This document shows positions 17,373 through 26,077 of a DNA stretch of 64,000 nt, piece by piece (within the stretch, counting starts at the first letter, position 1; each line of letters begins with the position of its first letter). The stretch covers positions 62,001 to 126,000 of the forward strand of contig CP047919.1 of NCBI GenBank assembly GCA_010202465.1. The letters run 5' to 3'. The notes beneath the pieces were generated by a model. The model ran no database searches and had not been told where the DNA came from. It was given only the letters and a program-made list of their open reading frames with translations. Both the position numbers and the translations under genes were made by a program. The stretch is from Candidatus Saccharibacteria bacterium oral taxon 488. GTDB taxonomy: Bacteria; Patescibacteriota; Saccharimonadia; Saccharimonadales; Saccharimonadaceae.

Positions 17373-19142
17373 ATGGCGAGCCAGTCACAAAAGCAGCAGA
17401 TCATTCAGAGCATCAAAGATGTGACTAATATCTTGGTGACGGTAAGCGCTGATCCATCGGTGGACGAGCTATCGGCAGCGTTGGGGCTGACAATTTTCCT
17501 CAATAAACTGGGCAAGCACGCCACGGCTGTTTTTAGTGGCAAAGTCCCGCCGGCGATTTCGTTCCTCGAGCCGGATGAGACGTTTGAGGCCACGGCGGAC
17601 AGCCTGCGTGATTTTATCATCGCGCTTGATAAGGAAAAAGCCGACCATCTGCGCTACAAGGTGGTTGATGATGCGGTGAAGATTTTTATCACGCCGTACC
17701 GGGCGACAATTACCGAGGCTGATCTAGAGTTTTCGCAGGGCGATTATAACATTGAACTGGTGCTTGCGCTTAATGTTGAGAGTCAGGATCATCTCGACAA
17801 GGCGCTGACGGCCCATGGCAAGATTTTGCATGATGCGGTGGTGTCGACGGTGACTGCTGGTATGGTGAGGAGTAGTCTCGGGACGGTTGATTGGCATGAT
17901 GATAAGGCATCAGGCGTGAGCGAGATGCTGGTTGACCTGATTGATGAGTTACGAACACCGAAAGTGACCATGGATGAGCAGATCGCAACAGCACTGCTGA
18001 CCGGTGTTGTGGCGGCGACGGAGCGGTTCAGTAATAACCTAACCTCGTCGCGGGTGATGACGTTGGCGGCAGAGCTGATGGCGGTTGGCGCGAACCAGCA
18101 ATTGATTGCTACTAAGTTGGCCGAGGGGCAGGCGATTAAAGCCGAGGAGCACTCAGAGCTAGAGCAATCAAAGCAAGCGGCCGATGCAGCTGATGATGAG
18201 ATGCACGATAATGACGGCCAGGATGGTGCTAATTTTAAGGTCGAGCGGGGAAAACGCTCAAAGCCGGCTGAGTCAAAAAGAGATGATGGCGCGTTGTCAA
18301 TCAGCCATGAGCGGCGGGGTAGCCTTGATGATGTGGCCAAGCAGACTCGGGCCGAAGAGCAGGATGCAGCGGCTCGTGTGGCTACGGCGCAGCTTGATCG
18401 CCTTCGAGCGGCGTCAGTGACGAGCGGACGGAGCAGTGCGCCATCGACATCGCAACCAATCAGTGCGTCGGTGTCGGCTGAGCCAGAAACGGCCACGCCA
18501 CTACTAGGTGGAACGTTGAACGCAACGACGGAGCGGGCGGCTGAGGATAAGCGCCGCGATCTTGACACTGATCAAAACAAGACTATCTTGCATCACGGCA
18601 CCTACGTCGGTGCGTCGCGGCCGGCCCTCGGCGAATCGCCGTTGAATGCCGCCATGGGGAAGTCTGATGAACCGCCGAGCGTTGACCCGTTTGCGACCAC
18701 CAATAAAGACGAAGCGGTCATTGCCGCGCTAAAAGAGGAGACGCAGGCGCTGGCTGACAAGCAGACTCAATCTACCTCGCTGCCATCGCTACCAGATTCT
18801 GAGCGCGACGCCCGCGCGGCAATTACCGAGGCGCTGGCTGCTGCACCGCCGCTTGAATCTGCGGCTTCGCCCGCTCCGGTAGTTTCATCTTCGCCGCTAC
18901 CGACAGTGTCGTCTGCTCCGGCTACGCTCGCTGATATTGAGTCTAATGTAATGCATGGCCTGCCACCGCTGCCTGATTTCTCTGACTTCTCAGGATCAGG
19001 TTTGCCACCGCTGCCACCAGCTCCGGTCGGTGCTGCAGACGGGGGGCTACCAGCGTTGAACACATCGCCTTCAGCACCGTCCGCCTCTACACAGCCGCGC
19101 ACCTTTAATCCGTCCCAGTTCCAGATCCCGGGGCAAAAATAG
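17373..19142 (+). CDS. Degenerate DHH-like protein with long disordered C-terminus
   Basis: 589 residues. Residues 1-265 follow the DHH/NrnA phosphoesterase layout: KDVTNILVTVSADPSVDELS then ALGLTIFLNKLGKHATAVFSG in place of the usual H-x-x-P-D-x-D segment, and LALNVESQDHLDKALT where the next metal-binding Asp is normally found. Few metal ligands remain, so phosphoesterase activity is doubtful. Residues from about 270 to the end are low-complexity, rich in Ala, Ser, Pro, Asp and Glu, with Pro-rich repeats near the C-terminus (GLPPLPDFSDFSGSGLPPLP). It could be a scaffold or nucleic-acid-binding protein. It is followed 3 nt later by truB. Confidence 0.65.
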   Translation: MASQSQKQQIIQSIKDVTNILVTVSADPSVDELSAALGLTIFLNKLGKHATAVFSGKVPPAISFLEPDETFEATADSLRDFIIALDKEKADHLRYKVVDDAVKIFITPYRATITEADLEFSQGDYNIELVLALNVESQDHLDKALTAHGKILHDAVVSTVTAGMVRSSLGTVDWHDDKASGVSEMLVDLIDELRTPKVTMDEQIATALLTGVVAATERFSNNLTSSRVMTLAAELMAVGANQQLIATKLAEGQAIKAEEHSELEQSKQAADAADDEMHDNDGQDGANFKVERGKRSKPAESKRDDGALSISHERRGSLDDVAKQTRAEEQDAAARVATAQLDRLRAASVTSGRSSAPSTSQPISASVSAEPETATPLLGGTLNATTERAAEDKRRDLDTDQNKTILHHGTYVGASRPALGESPLNAAMGKSDEPPSVDPFATTNKDEAVIAALKEETQALADKQTQSTSLPSLPDSERDARAAITEALAAAPPLESAASPAPVVSSSPLPTVSSAPATLADIESNVMHGLPPLPDFSDFSGSGLPPLPPAPVGAADGGLPALNTSPSAPSASTQPRTFNPSQFQIPGQK

Positions 19143-19145
19143 CCC

Positions 19146-19802
19146 ATGGACGAGGTGTTGCTCATTGATAAGCCGGCTGGCATGACCAGTTTCGGCGTGG
19201 TAGCGCGGCTGCGGCGAGTGCTCAGCCAGGCGGCGGGCAAGAAAGTGAAAGTTGGCCATACTGGTACGCTCGATCCGTTTGCTACGGGACTGATGATTAT
19301 TGTGACGGGCAAGAAGTGTCGCGAGGCCGATACCTTTACCAAGCTCGATAAGTGGTATGAAGCAGAAATCATGCTTGGCGAGGTATCGACGACTGGTGAT
19401 CCTGAGGGTGAACTGACTCGCGTGTCGACGCGGCAGCCATCTCGCAGTGAGGTTGAAGCGGTACTCGGTACATTGGTGGGTGAAATCAAACAACGACCGC
19501 CAGTGTTTAGCGCCATCAAGATCAATGGCCGCCGGGCCTATCAGCTGGCGCGTCAGGGTCAGCTAGTCGATATGCCGGAGCGCACCGTGTCGATCTATGC
19601 CTTGGAGCTTGTCACCTATGCGTATCCTCGCCTGGTGATTCGAGCGCATGTTTCGAGCGGTACGTACATTCGGAGCCTAGCGGTTGACATTGGTCAAAAA
19701 CTGGGAACGGGGGCCTATTGTCACCAGCTGCGCCGCCAGGCTATCGCTGAATATGACGTTGCCCAGGCAAAACCATTAGCGGATTTTGGGATTTTGTCTT
19801 GA
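19146..19802 (+). CDS. truB: tRNA pseudouridine-55 synthase
   Basis: Makes pseudouridine 55 in the T loop of tRNAs. 218 residues. It begins LLIDKPAGMTSFGVVARLRR and has the catalytic Asp in VGHTGTLDPFATGL, the family signature. KQRPPVFSAIKINGRRAYQLAR and SSGTYIRSLAVDIGQ are also diagnostic. It lacks the C-terminal PUA domain, as many short TruB proteins do. It starts 3 nt after the preceding gene and is probably cotranscribed with it. Confidence 0.95.
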   Translation: MDEVLLIDKPAGMTSFGVVARLRRVLSQAAGKKVKVGHTGTLDPFATGLMIIVTGKKCREADTFTKLDKWYEAEIMLGEVSTTGDPEGELTRVSTRQPSRSEVEAVLGTLVGEIKQRPPVFSAIKINGRRAYQLARQGQLVDMPERTVSIYALELVTYAYPRLVIRAHVSSGTYIRSLAVDIGQKLGTGAYCHQLRRQAIAEYDVAQAKPLADFGILS

Positions 19803-19819
19803 AGTGCTATTATCAAATT

Positions 19820-20314
19820 ATGGGTAGGCAGACAGGTTTTACAATCGTTGAGTTATTAATTGTGATGGTCGTGATCGCGATTTTGGCGACCATCGGTATT
19901 GTGTCATATTCAGGCGTGCACCAGGATGCTACTGATACTAAGATTCGTTCCATCGTCAAGATCGCCGGGGACGCGCTGCAGGTATATGAAACGCAGAGAC
20001 GAACGCTGCCGTCAGGACAGGGGACGTTCAATAGTGCGAATAGTGTTGACTCGCTTGTGCCGCAGTATATCCAGCCGGGGTATCGCGAGGGCGTCAGCAG
20101 CAAGAACGCGTCTGGTCCGGATGATATTTTTGTCTGGTATCCGTGCAAAGATACCTCTGGTAAGATAACAGGTATTGCGGTATTTGCGGCCCTTAATTCT
20201 GCCAAGCCGCAGGAGTCGGCTCAAGTTAACGCGGTCAAGGCGACCTGCAACATTCCGGGTGCAGCTGTGCCGACTACGGGTAGACCAGCCTATAACTACG
20301 TGCAGACCTTTTAG
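19820..20314 (+). CDS. Type IV pilin-like protein, isolated from the main pilus locus
   Basis: 164 residues starting MGRQTG followed by the class III prepilin signal FTIVELLIVMVVIAILATIG: Gly at -1, Phe at +1 and Glu at +5 of the mature protein, then the hydrophobic assembly helix. The globular C-terminal region contains two cysteines (YPCKDTSG and KATCNIPG) that could form the D-region disulfide. An extended -10 (TGC-TATTAT, 19808-19813) ends exactly 6 nt before the ATG. It lies about 17 kb from the pilus operon, and PilD at 49004 is the likely processing enzyme. Confidence 0.85.
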   Translation: MGRQTGFTIVELLIVMVVIAILATIGIVSYSGVHQDATDTKIRSIVKIAGDALQVYETQRRTLPSGQGTFNSANSVDSLVPQYIQPGYREGVSSKNASGPDDIFVWYPCKDTSGKITGIAVFAALNSAKPQESAQVNAVKATCNIPGAAVPTTGRPAYNYVQTF

Positions 20315-20366
20315 TAAATGCGGTTGATTTGCGTTTTTAGCGTAGCATTGGTATAATGACGAGGCT

Positions 20367-20633
20367 ATGATTAGCAAAGACGATAAAGCGAAAGCAATTG
20401 CTTTGACTCAGGTCAGCAAGGACGACGTTGGCAGCCCGCAGGCGCAGGTGTCGATCTTGACGGCTCGTATCAAAGAGGTCACCAAGCACCTGAAGGCGAA
20501 TAAGCACGACTTCATGGCACGTCGTGGCTTAATCCAGATGGTTGGCAAGCGTAAGCGCCTGCTCAGATACCTGGAGCGAACTGATTTTGAGAGTTATAAA
20601 GCGGTTGTGGCTGCCCTGGGTCTGCGTAAATAG
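20367..20633 (+). CDS. rpsO: 30S ribosomal protein S15
   Basis: Ribosomal protein uS15, which binds the 16S central domain. 88 residues, the normal length. DVGSPQAQVSILTARIKEVTKHL and RRGLIQMVGKRKRLLRYL are the conserved core. TGG-TATAAT (20352-20357) ends 9 nt before the ATG, so only about 3 nt of leader are predicted; a GAGG sits too close to the ATG to act as a normal Shine-Dalgarno. A terminator follows. In many bacteria rpsO precedes pnp; here pnp is 2.3 kb downstream. Confidence 0.95.
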   Translation: MISKDDKAKAIALTQVSKDDVGSPQAQVSILTARIKEVTKHLKANKHDFMARRGLIQMVGKRKRLLRYLERTDFESYKAVVAALGLRK

Positions 20634-20654
20634 TCGCGCCGGGTAGTTGTACGG

Positions 20655-20689
20655 ATATCCACCTTGATATATCACGAGGTGGGTATTTT
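20655..20689 (+). terminator. rpsO terminator
   Basis: Ten-pair stem ATATCCACCT (20655-20664) / AGGTGGGTAT (20677-20686), with one wobble, then TTTT. It lies immediately before the convergent sortase stop. Confidence 0.75.
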
Positions 20690-20692
20690 GAT

Positions 20693-21286
20693 TTAACGTG
20701 GCGTAGCTACAAAAACCGTCCGGCCGTCAGCCGCGCCGCCGAGGGTGCATGAATAGAGGGTAAGCTGTGGTTTGTTGGTTCGGCTTTCGATGTGAACGGC
20801 ATCCGGCTTGACGTCAAATAGCCGGGATATGACATAGGTATAGCGCTTGCCGCGGTAATCAATGATTATTTCATCACCAGTGCGCAACTTATCAATGTTG
20901 TAGAATGGTGATTTTTGGATGGTTTGCTGCGGTGTCAGGCCCATGATAAATCGGTGGGCCGACAAGACAAAATTACCGCCATCAACTGGATCGCCATTCT
21001 CTGGTTGGCGCCACCAGGCACCCCGCTCCATAATTTCGGCGCCGCCAGTAGCGTACGGCACGTTAATGTCAATTTTGGGGATGTAGAGACGATTCTCGGT
21101 GATGTTGGTTTCTGGCGTAGCGGCGAGAAGCTGGGTGGTTTGGTTGCGCGTTGGGTTAATGAGCTGGGCGCGAAAGAATGGACTAAGCGCCGTGATGAGT
21201 GTGTAGCCGCCACCAGCGAGCATGAGGATGGCCAGACTCATACCGAGCCATCGGCGGCGGTTTTTGGCGTGGGGTATCTGCTTCAC
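20693..21286 (-). CDS. Sortase family transpeptidase
   Basis: 197 residues. Basic N-terminus, a signal-anchor helix at about 12-35 (WLGMSLAILMLAGGGYTLI), then the sortase beta-barrel. The catalytic His is in FVLSAHRF, the Cys in LTLYSCTLGG and the Arg in GRTVFVATP. The active-site pattern resembles class D/E/F-type sortases. It starts with GTG at 21286, 7 nt after an extended -10 (TGC-TACAAT, complement of 21294-21299). No LPxTG-type substrate gene was seen in the window, so its substrates are unknown. Confidence 0.9.
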   Translation of the reverse strand: MKQIPHAKNRRRWLGMSLAILMLAGGGYTLITALSPFFRAQLINPTRNQTTQLLAATPETNITENRLYIPKIDINVPYATGGAEIMERGAWWRQPENGDPVDGGNFVLSAHRFIMGLTPQQTIQKSPFYNIDKLRTGDEIIIDYRGKRYTYVISRLFDVKPDAVHIESRTNKPQLTLYSCTLGGAADGRTVFVATPR

Positions 21287-21408
21287 TTGTTATATTGTAG
21301 CATGAGCGGGTTTTTCTGGCAGTATGGGTTGTTGCCTTACCGGAGTGAGTTGATCTATTTAGGGGTATTAAATTGACTTTTTATAGTTTTTATGCTAAAT
21401 TACAGAGT

Positions 21409-22026
21409 ATGAACGAATACGCACCGCGGGCTGATAAATTACCGCCAGATGCGGCTGAACAAGCGACAAAGATTGGTGAAGTTGTGGCTGCTGTTAAGAA
21501 GCAGCTTAGTCCGGACGGGGGACGATTAAGTGATGGCCCGCTGCATCTTGAGAAGTTGGAAGAGCCGAGCGCTGATGACCATAGCCCAAGGTTTACGAAT
21601 GCAGATGATTTTTGGAAAAACGGCATGGATCCGTCGCGAGCAAATCCGTCGCAAGACGGCTCTGATACGTCTGAAAAACTGCCGAGTAAATTTGTTAATA
21701 ATTTTTGGCAGTACTTCTTTCCGGATAAAATGTTTGAGGATGACTTATTGGGGCCAACGGTCCTAAATAAACCGCCGCGAAAACTGCTTAAAGAAACAGG
21801 AGGAGAACTCCTCACATCGGTTCAGCAGTTGTTTGGGATGTTATTTGAGGATACCAATATTGATAGCCACAAACTTGCTACCCTGGAGTCAGCAGCTGGT
21901 GAAGAGCACCTTACCGATCTTAAGGAGGCAATGTTTATGCTCTATGTGCTGGCACTACATACGGTTACTCAACAAGATGCTGCTGGGGCTGGGTGTCCGA
22001 GCGCACATGCTTATTTATGTCTGTAG
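21409..22026 (+). CDS. Unknown soluble protein
   Basis: 205 residues from ATG 21409; an upstream in-frame start at 21373 lies within the promoter TTGACT (21373-21378). Candidate -10s are TATGCT (21391-21396) and TAAATT (21396-21401, 17-nt spacer). It is charged, with a Pro/Asp-rich N-terminal half and a helical C-terminus (FMLYVLALHTVTQQD). The next gene, a Tat-like exported protein, starts 10 nt after its stop, so the two are likely one operon. The family is not recognised. Confidence 0.55.
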   Translation: MNEYAPRADKLPPDAAEQATKIGEVVAAVKKQLSPDGGRLSDGPLHLEKLEEPSADDHSPRFTNADDFWKNGMDPSRANPSQDGSDTSEKLPSKFVNNFWQYFFPDKMFEDDLLGPTVLNKPPRKLLKETGGELLTSVQQLFGMLFEDTNIDSHKLATLESAAGEEHLTDLKEAMFMLYVLALHTVTQQDAAGAGCPSAHAYLCL

Positions 22027-22035
22027 GAGCTTCAT

Positions 22036-22830
22036 ATGACGAGTCATGAACAATCGGAAAAAAAGAGTCCAATAAGTCGGCGCGGTCTATTATGTGGTGC
22101 GGTTGGGACAGCGGCGGCTATAGCTGGTGGGTTACTTATGAACTGTGGCGATGAAAGTCAACGGATACTATCGGTAGAGACGAATGCTTCAAAGCTTGAT
22201 CTTGATTGGGCGTATGAGATATATGGCCAAGCCCGTGATATGTTTCGGCAATGTATTGAGGAGGCGCCCGTGTTTACGAGTGAGATACCGCCGATATTGC
22301 CACCGCCCACGTCGGTATCTGTCTCTCGAGACGGAGGTAGGCGTGGTTTTATGACGGGGGGTGCGCTACTTCGTAAGGCCGGTCATTCTGAGCGAGCAGT
22401 GATAGGCACGGGAGTCTCTTCGGATTTGGGTGATGATAGTAGGGTGCGCGTAGCCGTCGCGTTTGAATTGTTGGCAGGTAAGCCCGAAGCTAAGATTGCT
22501 GAGCTGATGGCGGTTTGGGGAGTATCGAGGCGAGGGTTACCGACAGAACGTGCCTTTCGGGATATACTGTATGAAATTGATCCGGAAGAGCTGATGCTAT
22601 CCTTTGTGCCAGTATCTCAGAGGCAACCGACAGCGCCAACTAGTGAGCAGCCGTATGAGTGGACTGCTATGCTGCCGGGAATGGAGAGTTTTAATGTGAT
22701 ACAACAAGTCATTGGTGCGGCTGGCGGTAGCTCACCGGAGGTGTTGTTACCAACGCCAAAGGTTTTGGACCGAGTAAGTGAGCAGCTCGCTGCGGTTCGG
22801 GATGCGTTTGGTCGGGCCGGCTTCCTATAA
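22036..22830 (+). CDS. Unknown protein with twin-arginine-like signal
   Basis: 264 residues. The N-terminus has a twin-Arg pattern (SRRGLLCGAVGTAAAIAGG) followed by a hydrophobic core and LLMNCGDE, where a Cys sits at a possible but poor lipobox. The rest is an Asp/Glu-balanced soluble domain that contains a second SRDGGRRGF segment. AGGAG precedes the ATG. The family is not recognised. Export by Tat or as a lipoprotein is inference. Confidence 0.55.
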   Translation: MTSHEQSEKKSPISRRGLLCGAVGTAAAIAGGLLMNCGDESQRILSVETNASKLDLDWAYEIYGQARDMFRQCIEEAPVFTSEIPPILPPPTSVSVSRDGGRRGFMTGGALLRKAGHSERAVIGTGVSSDLGDDSRVRVAVAFELLAGKPEAKIAELMAVWGVSRRGLPTERAFRDILYEIDPEELMLSFVPVSQRQPTAPTSEQPYEWTAMLPGMESFNVIQQVIGAAGGSSPEVLLPTPKVLDRVSEQLAAVRDAFGRAGFL

Positions 22831-22847
22831 AGTATGCGGCCCTGTGA

Positions 22848-22957
22848 TATAATAGAAAGTGCGAATATAACCCGCAGACGGTGATGGATGTGTGGTGTGT
22901 TGATAGTAAACCAGCATGCATACACCTGTTACTGTCTTTGCGAGAAAGAGAGGATCT
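22848..22957 (+). promoter_or_regulatory. pnp promoter and structured leader
   Basis: TATAAT (22848-22853) is about 100 nt before the pnp ATG. The leader contains a hairpin GGTGTGT (22894-22900) / ATACACC (22920-22926). Long structured leaders upstream of pnp are autoregulatory in enterobacteria; whether this one is cannot be told from sequence. Confidence 0.5.
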
Positions 22958-25075
22958 ATGGCAATTATTAATCCAAGTGGTAAGGAGATTTTTTCGGTTA
23001 CGACGGAATTATGCGGGCGGCCGTTGACGCTGGAGGTCAACCGGGTCGGCTTCCGGACGACCGGTAGTGTGCTGGTGCGTTACGGCGATACGGTGGTTTT
23101 GGGCAGTGCTCAGGTGGGCAGCCGGCCGGTGCAGCTAGATTATTTCCCGCTGTCGATTGATTATGAAGAGCGGTTTTATGCGGCGGGTAAAATTTCTGGC
23201 TCGCGGTTTATTAAGCGCGAGGGTCGGCCGAGCGACGAGGCGGTGCTGATCGGCCGGTTGATCGACCGTCCGATTCGGCCGCTGTTTCCAAAGGGCTACC
23301 GCCAAGAAGTGCAAGTAGTGGCGACAGTCTTAAGCATGGATCCGGATTTCCGCCCGGACGTGGTGGCGATGATTGCAGCGTCGAGTGCCTTGATGCTGAC
23401 CGGCACGCCGTTTGACGGGCCGGTGGCGGGCCTGCGGGTGGGTCGTGTGAACGGCGAGTTTAAGGCCTTTTTGACGCCGGAGGAGCGTGAGCAATCTGAT
23501 TTGGATCTGGTGGTGGCTGGTATCGAGAGTGGTATCACCATGGTGGAGGCCGGCGCTCGGGAGGTGTCAGAAGAGGTGATCGTCGATGCGATGGTGTGGG
23601 CGCACCAGATGATGCAGCCAGCGATTCAGGTGCAGCGAGAGTTGGCAGCCAAAGTGGCGCCAGCCGCACAAGAATATGAATTAGTTTTACCTGATGAAGC
23701 AATTCAGCAGACGGCTGATGCGTGGGTTGATGGCAAGCTGGGCGAGAAAATTCGCCGACCATATCCGGAGCGCAACGAAATGATTAGCAATATTTGCGCT
23801 GAATTTCATGAAGCGATGGCCAAAAAACTTGGCATAGACGAAGAAGAATATAGTGAAGTTCGCAATGATTATGATGAGGCGTTCACATTGGCGCTACACA
23901 AAGATGTGCGCCGCGGTATCGTTGAGGAAGGGAAGCGCCCAGATGGCCGTGCCTTGACGGAAATCCGCCCGCTCAGCTCAGAGGTTGGCTTGCTGCCGCG
24001 AGCGCACGGTTCGAGCTTGTTTACTCGCGGGGTGACGCAGGGCATGAATATCGTGACCTTGGCACCGCTGAGTTACGCGCAGCTGGTTGATACCATGGAG
24101 GTCAACGACGGCGAACGGCGCTACATGCATCATTACAATGCGCCAGGTTATACGGTTGGTGAGGTTAAGCGGATGGGTAGCCCGGGCCGCCGCGAGATTG
24201 GCCACGGCTACTTGGCGGAGCGAGCCTTGACGCCGGTGTTGCCGAGCGAAGAAGACTTCCCGTACGCCATTCGCAGCGTTACCGAAATTATGAGCCAGAA
24301 CGGTTCGACGTCGATGGCAGCGACCTGTTCGAGCTGTCTGGCGTTGATGGATGCTGGCGTGCCTCTCTCGGCACCAGTTAGCGGTATCGCCATGGGTCTG
24401 ATGATGGACGGTGATATACCGTACGTATTGAGCGATATTGCCGATGCCGAGGACTTTGCCGGTGACATGGACTTCAAGGTGACTGGTACAGCCAAGGGCA
24501 TCACGGCGCTGCAGATGGATATGAAGGTGCATGGTTTGCCGGTGGCAGTGCTGCGCCAAGCGATTGAGCAGAGTAAGGCTGGCCGGGCATTTATCCTTGA
24601 CCATATGCTAAGTATTTTGCCAGCGCCGCGCGAAGCACTCAGCCCATACGCGCCGCGGATTGAAAAGCTAAAAATTGACCCAGATAAAATCGGCGCGGTC
24701 ATTGGCAAGGGCGGCGAGGTGATTAACAAGATCACCAGCGAGACTGGCGCCGAGGTTGATATTAAGGAAGACGGCTTGATCACCATCGCCAGCCCGAATG
24801 GCGAATCGATCGAGAAAGCTCTCAATTGGATCAAGAGCCTGGTTGAGGAGCCGGAAGTTGGCAAAATCTATGAGGGCAAGGTGGTCAGTATCAAAGATTT
24901 CGGAGCCTTCGTGAATATTCTGCCGGGAGTTGACGGGATGGTGCATATCTCGAAGCTGGCCGATCATCGCGTGGCTAAGGTGACTGATGTGGTCAAGGAA
25001 GGACAAACCGTTCGCGTGAAAATCACTGGTATTGATGAGCGCGGTAAGATTAACTTGACGATGATCGGGTTGTAA
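22958..25075 (+). CDS. pnp: Polyribonucleotide nucleotidyltransferase (PNPase)
   Basis: 3'-5' phosphorolytic exoribonuclease. 705 residues from ATG 22958, chosen over an upstream ATG at 22916 because GAGAGG lies just before it. There are two RNase PH domains: the first includes YFPLSIDYEERFYAAGKI and SRFIKREGRPSDEAVLIGRL; the second includes RPDGRALTEIRPLSSEVG and RREIGHGYLAERAL. They are followed by a KH domain (IGAVIGKGGEVINKITSETG) and an S1 domain (GKVVSIKDFGAFVNILPGVD). All parts of a standard PNPase are present. With RNase J and Orn it forms the RNA-decay set in this window. Confidence 0.97.
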   Translation: MAIINPSGKEIFSVTTELCGRPLTLEVNRVGFRTTGSVLVRYGDTVVLGSAQVGSRPVQLDYFPLSIDYEERFYAAGKISGSRFIKREGRPSDEAVLIGRLIDRPIRPLFPKGYRQEVQVVATVLSMDPDFRPDVVAMIAASSALMLTGTPFDGPVAGLRVGRVNGEFKAFLTPEEREQSDLDLVVAGIESGITMVEAGAREVSEEVIVDAMVWAHQMMQPAIQVQRELAAKVAPAAQEYELVLPDEAIQQTADAWVDGKLGEKIRRPYPERNEMISNICAEFHEAMAKKLGIDEEEYSEVRNDYDEAFTLALHKDVRRGIVEEGKRPDGRALTEIRPLSSEVGLLPRAHGSSLFTRGVTQGMNIVTLAPLSYAQLVDTMEVNDGERRYMHHYNAPGYTVGEVKRMGSPGRREIGHGYLAERALTPVLPSEEDFPYAIRSVTEIMSQNGSTSMAATCSSCLALMDAGVPLSAPVSGIAMGLMMDGDIPYVLSDIADAEDFAGDMDFKVTGTAKGITALQMDMKVHGLPVAVLRQAIEQSKAGRAFILDHMLSILPAPREALSPYAPRIEKLKIDPDKIGAVIGKGGEVINKITSETGAEVDIKEDGLITIASPNGESIEKALNWIKSLVEEPEVGKIYEGKVVSIKDFGAFVNILPGVDGMVHISKLADHRVAKVTDVVKEGQTVRVKITGIDERGKINLTMIGL

Positions 25076-25135
25076 CTTTTGCTTTTTAGCAAAGTACGCT
25101 ACAATAGGAGAATATAAGACTAATTGAGGGGGATT

Positions 25136-26014
25136 ATGGACGATAAGAATAATAAAAACGTACCACAACCGACAGCAACACCGCCAGCAGCAAATGAGCA
25201 GGCTGCTCCAGTAGTACCACAGCCAGTACCATCGGCTCCACAATCGCAGCAGCCGCTGCAGCAGGGTGTGCCAATGCAGCCCAAAAAGGGCTTGAGCAAG
25301 GGTGCGCTATGGGGTATCATCGGTGGCTCAATTGGTTTGATAGTCATTGTCGTTGGTATCGTGTTGGCAGTTATATTCCTTGGTGGGCCATCAAAGGCTG
25401 ATTACCAAGAAGCTGCTAAGGCCATGAAAGAGTTTGACGGCAACAGCCTCAACTCGGCACTCAAGTCGTCGAATGCTGATAACGCAAAGAAGCTGATTGA
25501 AGAGGCGGTGGAGCGTGCTGATACAATGATGAAAAAACTTGATGCATCAAAGATTATGCGCAACGAGGAGACCAAAAAATCTTTCGGTGAATACAAGACT
25601 GCCTACGAAAAAGTACGCCCGAATTTGCTTGCCATTGCCAGTCTGATAGGAGATATGAAGGACTTTTCTAAGAAGTGCACACCAAGCTTCTTCGGCTATG
25701 TCGGTAAGTCAGGAGACGAAGTAAAGAAGCTCTACGATGAAAAGATGAGCGACTGCTATAAGCTGCTCGATAACGTTGCCAAATCAGAACAGAAAGAAGC
25801 ACAGGACTTTGGCAAGCAAATGAAAGAGTATTACAAGTTGCTGGGTGATTACTTCGTGGCACGCGCTAATAAAGACTACACTACTCGGGTACCGCGTCTA
25901 CCGTCGGGTAGCTCAAATCCACTGGCCGGCTTTGCTAAAAAGATTCAAGAGTCAAACCTACAGAAACACGAGCGAGAATTCATCAACTTAGTGAAAGAAA
26001 AAGCTGAAAAGTAA
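25136..26014 (+). CDS. Unknown membrane-anchored protein with Pro/Gln-rich cytosolic tail
   Basis: 292 residues from ATG 25136, preceded by AGGGGG. The first 50 residues are Pro/Gln/Ala-rich and disordered, followed by one transmembrane helix at about 62-85 (IIGGSIGLIVIVVGIVLAVI) and a Lys/Asp-rich helical extracytoplasmic domain with coiled-coil character. The topology resembles other small single-pass proteins common in Patescibacteria. The family is not recognised. A strong terminator follows. Confidence 0.6.
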   Translation: MDDKNNKNVPQPTATPPAANEQAAPVVPQPVPSAPQSQQPLQQGVPMQPKKGLSKGALWGIIGGSIGLIVIVVGIVLAVIFLGGPSKADYQEAAKAMKEFDGNSLNSALKSSNADNAKKLIEEAVERADTMMKKLDASKIMRNEETKKSFGEYKTAYEKVRPNLLAIASLIGDMKDFSKKCTPSFFGYVGKSGDEVKKLYDEKMSDCYKLLDNVAKSEQKEAQDFGKQMKEYYKLLGDYFVARANKDYTTRVPRLPSGSSNPLAGFAKKIQESNLQKHEREFINLVKEKAEK

Positions 26015-26034
26015 TTTTCGCCTCAGCATCAAGC

Positions 26035-26064
26035 AAAACACCTCGCATAGTGACGAGGTGTTTT
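26035..26064 (+). terminator. Terminator abutting the next promoter
   Basis: Perfect 11-bp stem AAAACACCTCG (26035-26045) / CGAGGTGTTTT (26054-26064). The TATAAT of the following gene starts only 2 nt later at 26066, so terminator and promoter are fused into one compact element. Confidence 0.9.
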
Positions 26065-26077
26065 GTATAATAGAAAT

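Noticed and set aside
17789-18568. Long minus-strand open frame of 259 codons opposite the DHH-like gene
   Set aside because: Ser/Ala-rich mirror of the low-complexity sense gene with no motif; the sense frame has a promoter and homologous features.
19808-19819. Extending the 19820 pilin upstream to 19799
   Set aside because: The extension would run through the -10 hexamer, and the prepilin signal is already complete from MGRQTG.
22916-22957. Upstream ATG (22916) for pnp
   Set aside because: It lies in the loop of the leader hairpin and lacks a ribosome-binding site; ATG 22958 has GAGAGG upstream and begins with the conserved N-terminus.
24208-24864. Minus-strand open frame of 218 codons inside pnp
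   Set aside because: The sense strand encodes a fully conserved PNPase; the antisense translation has no motifs.
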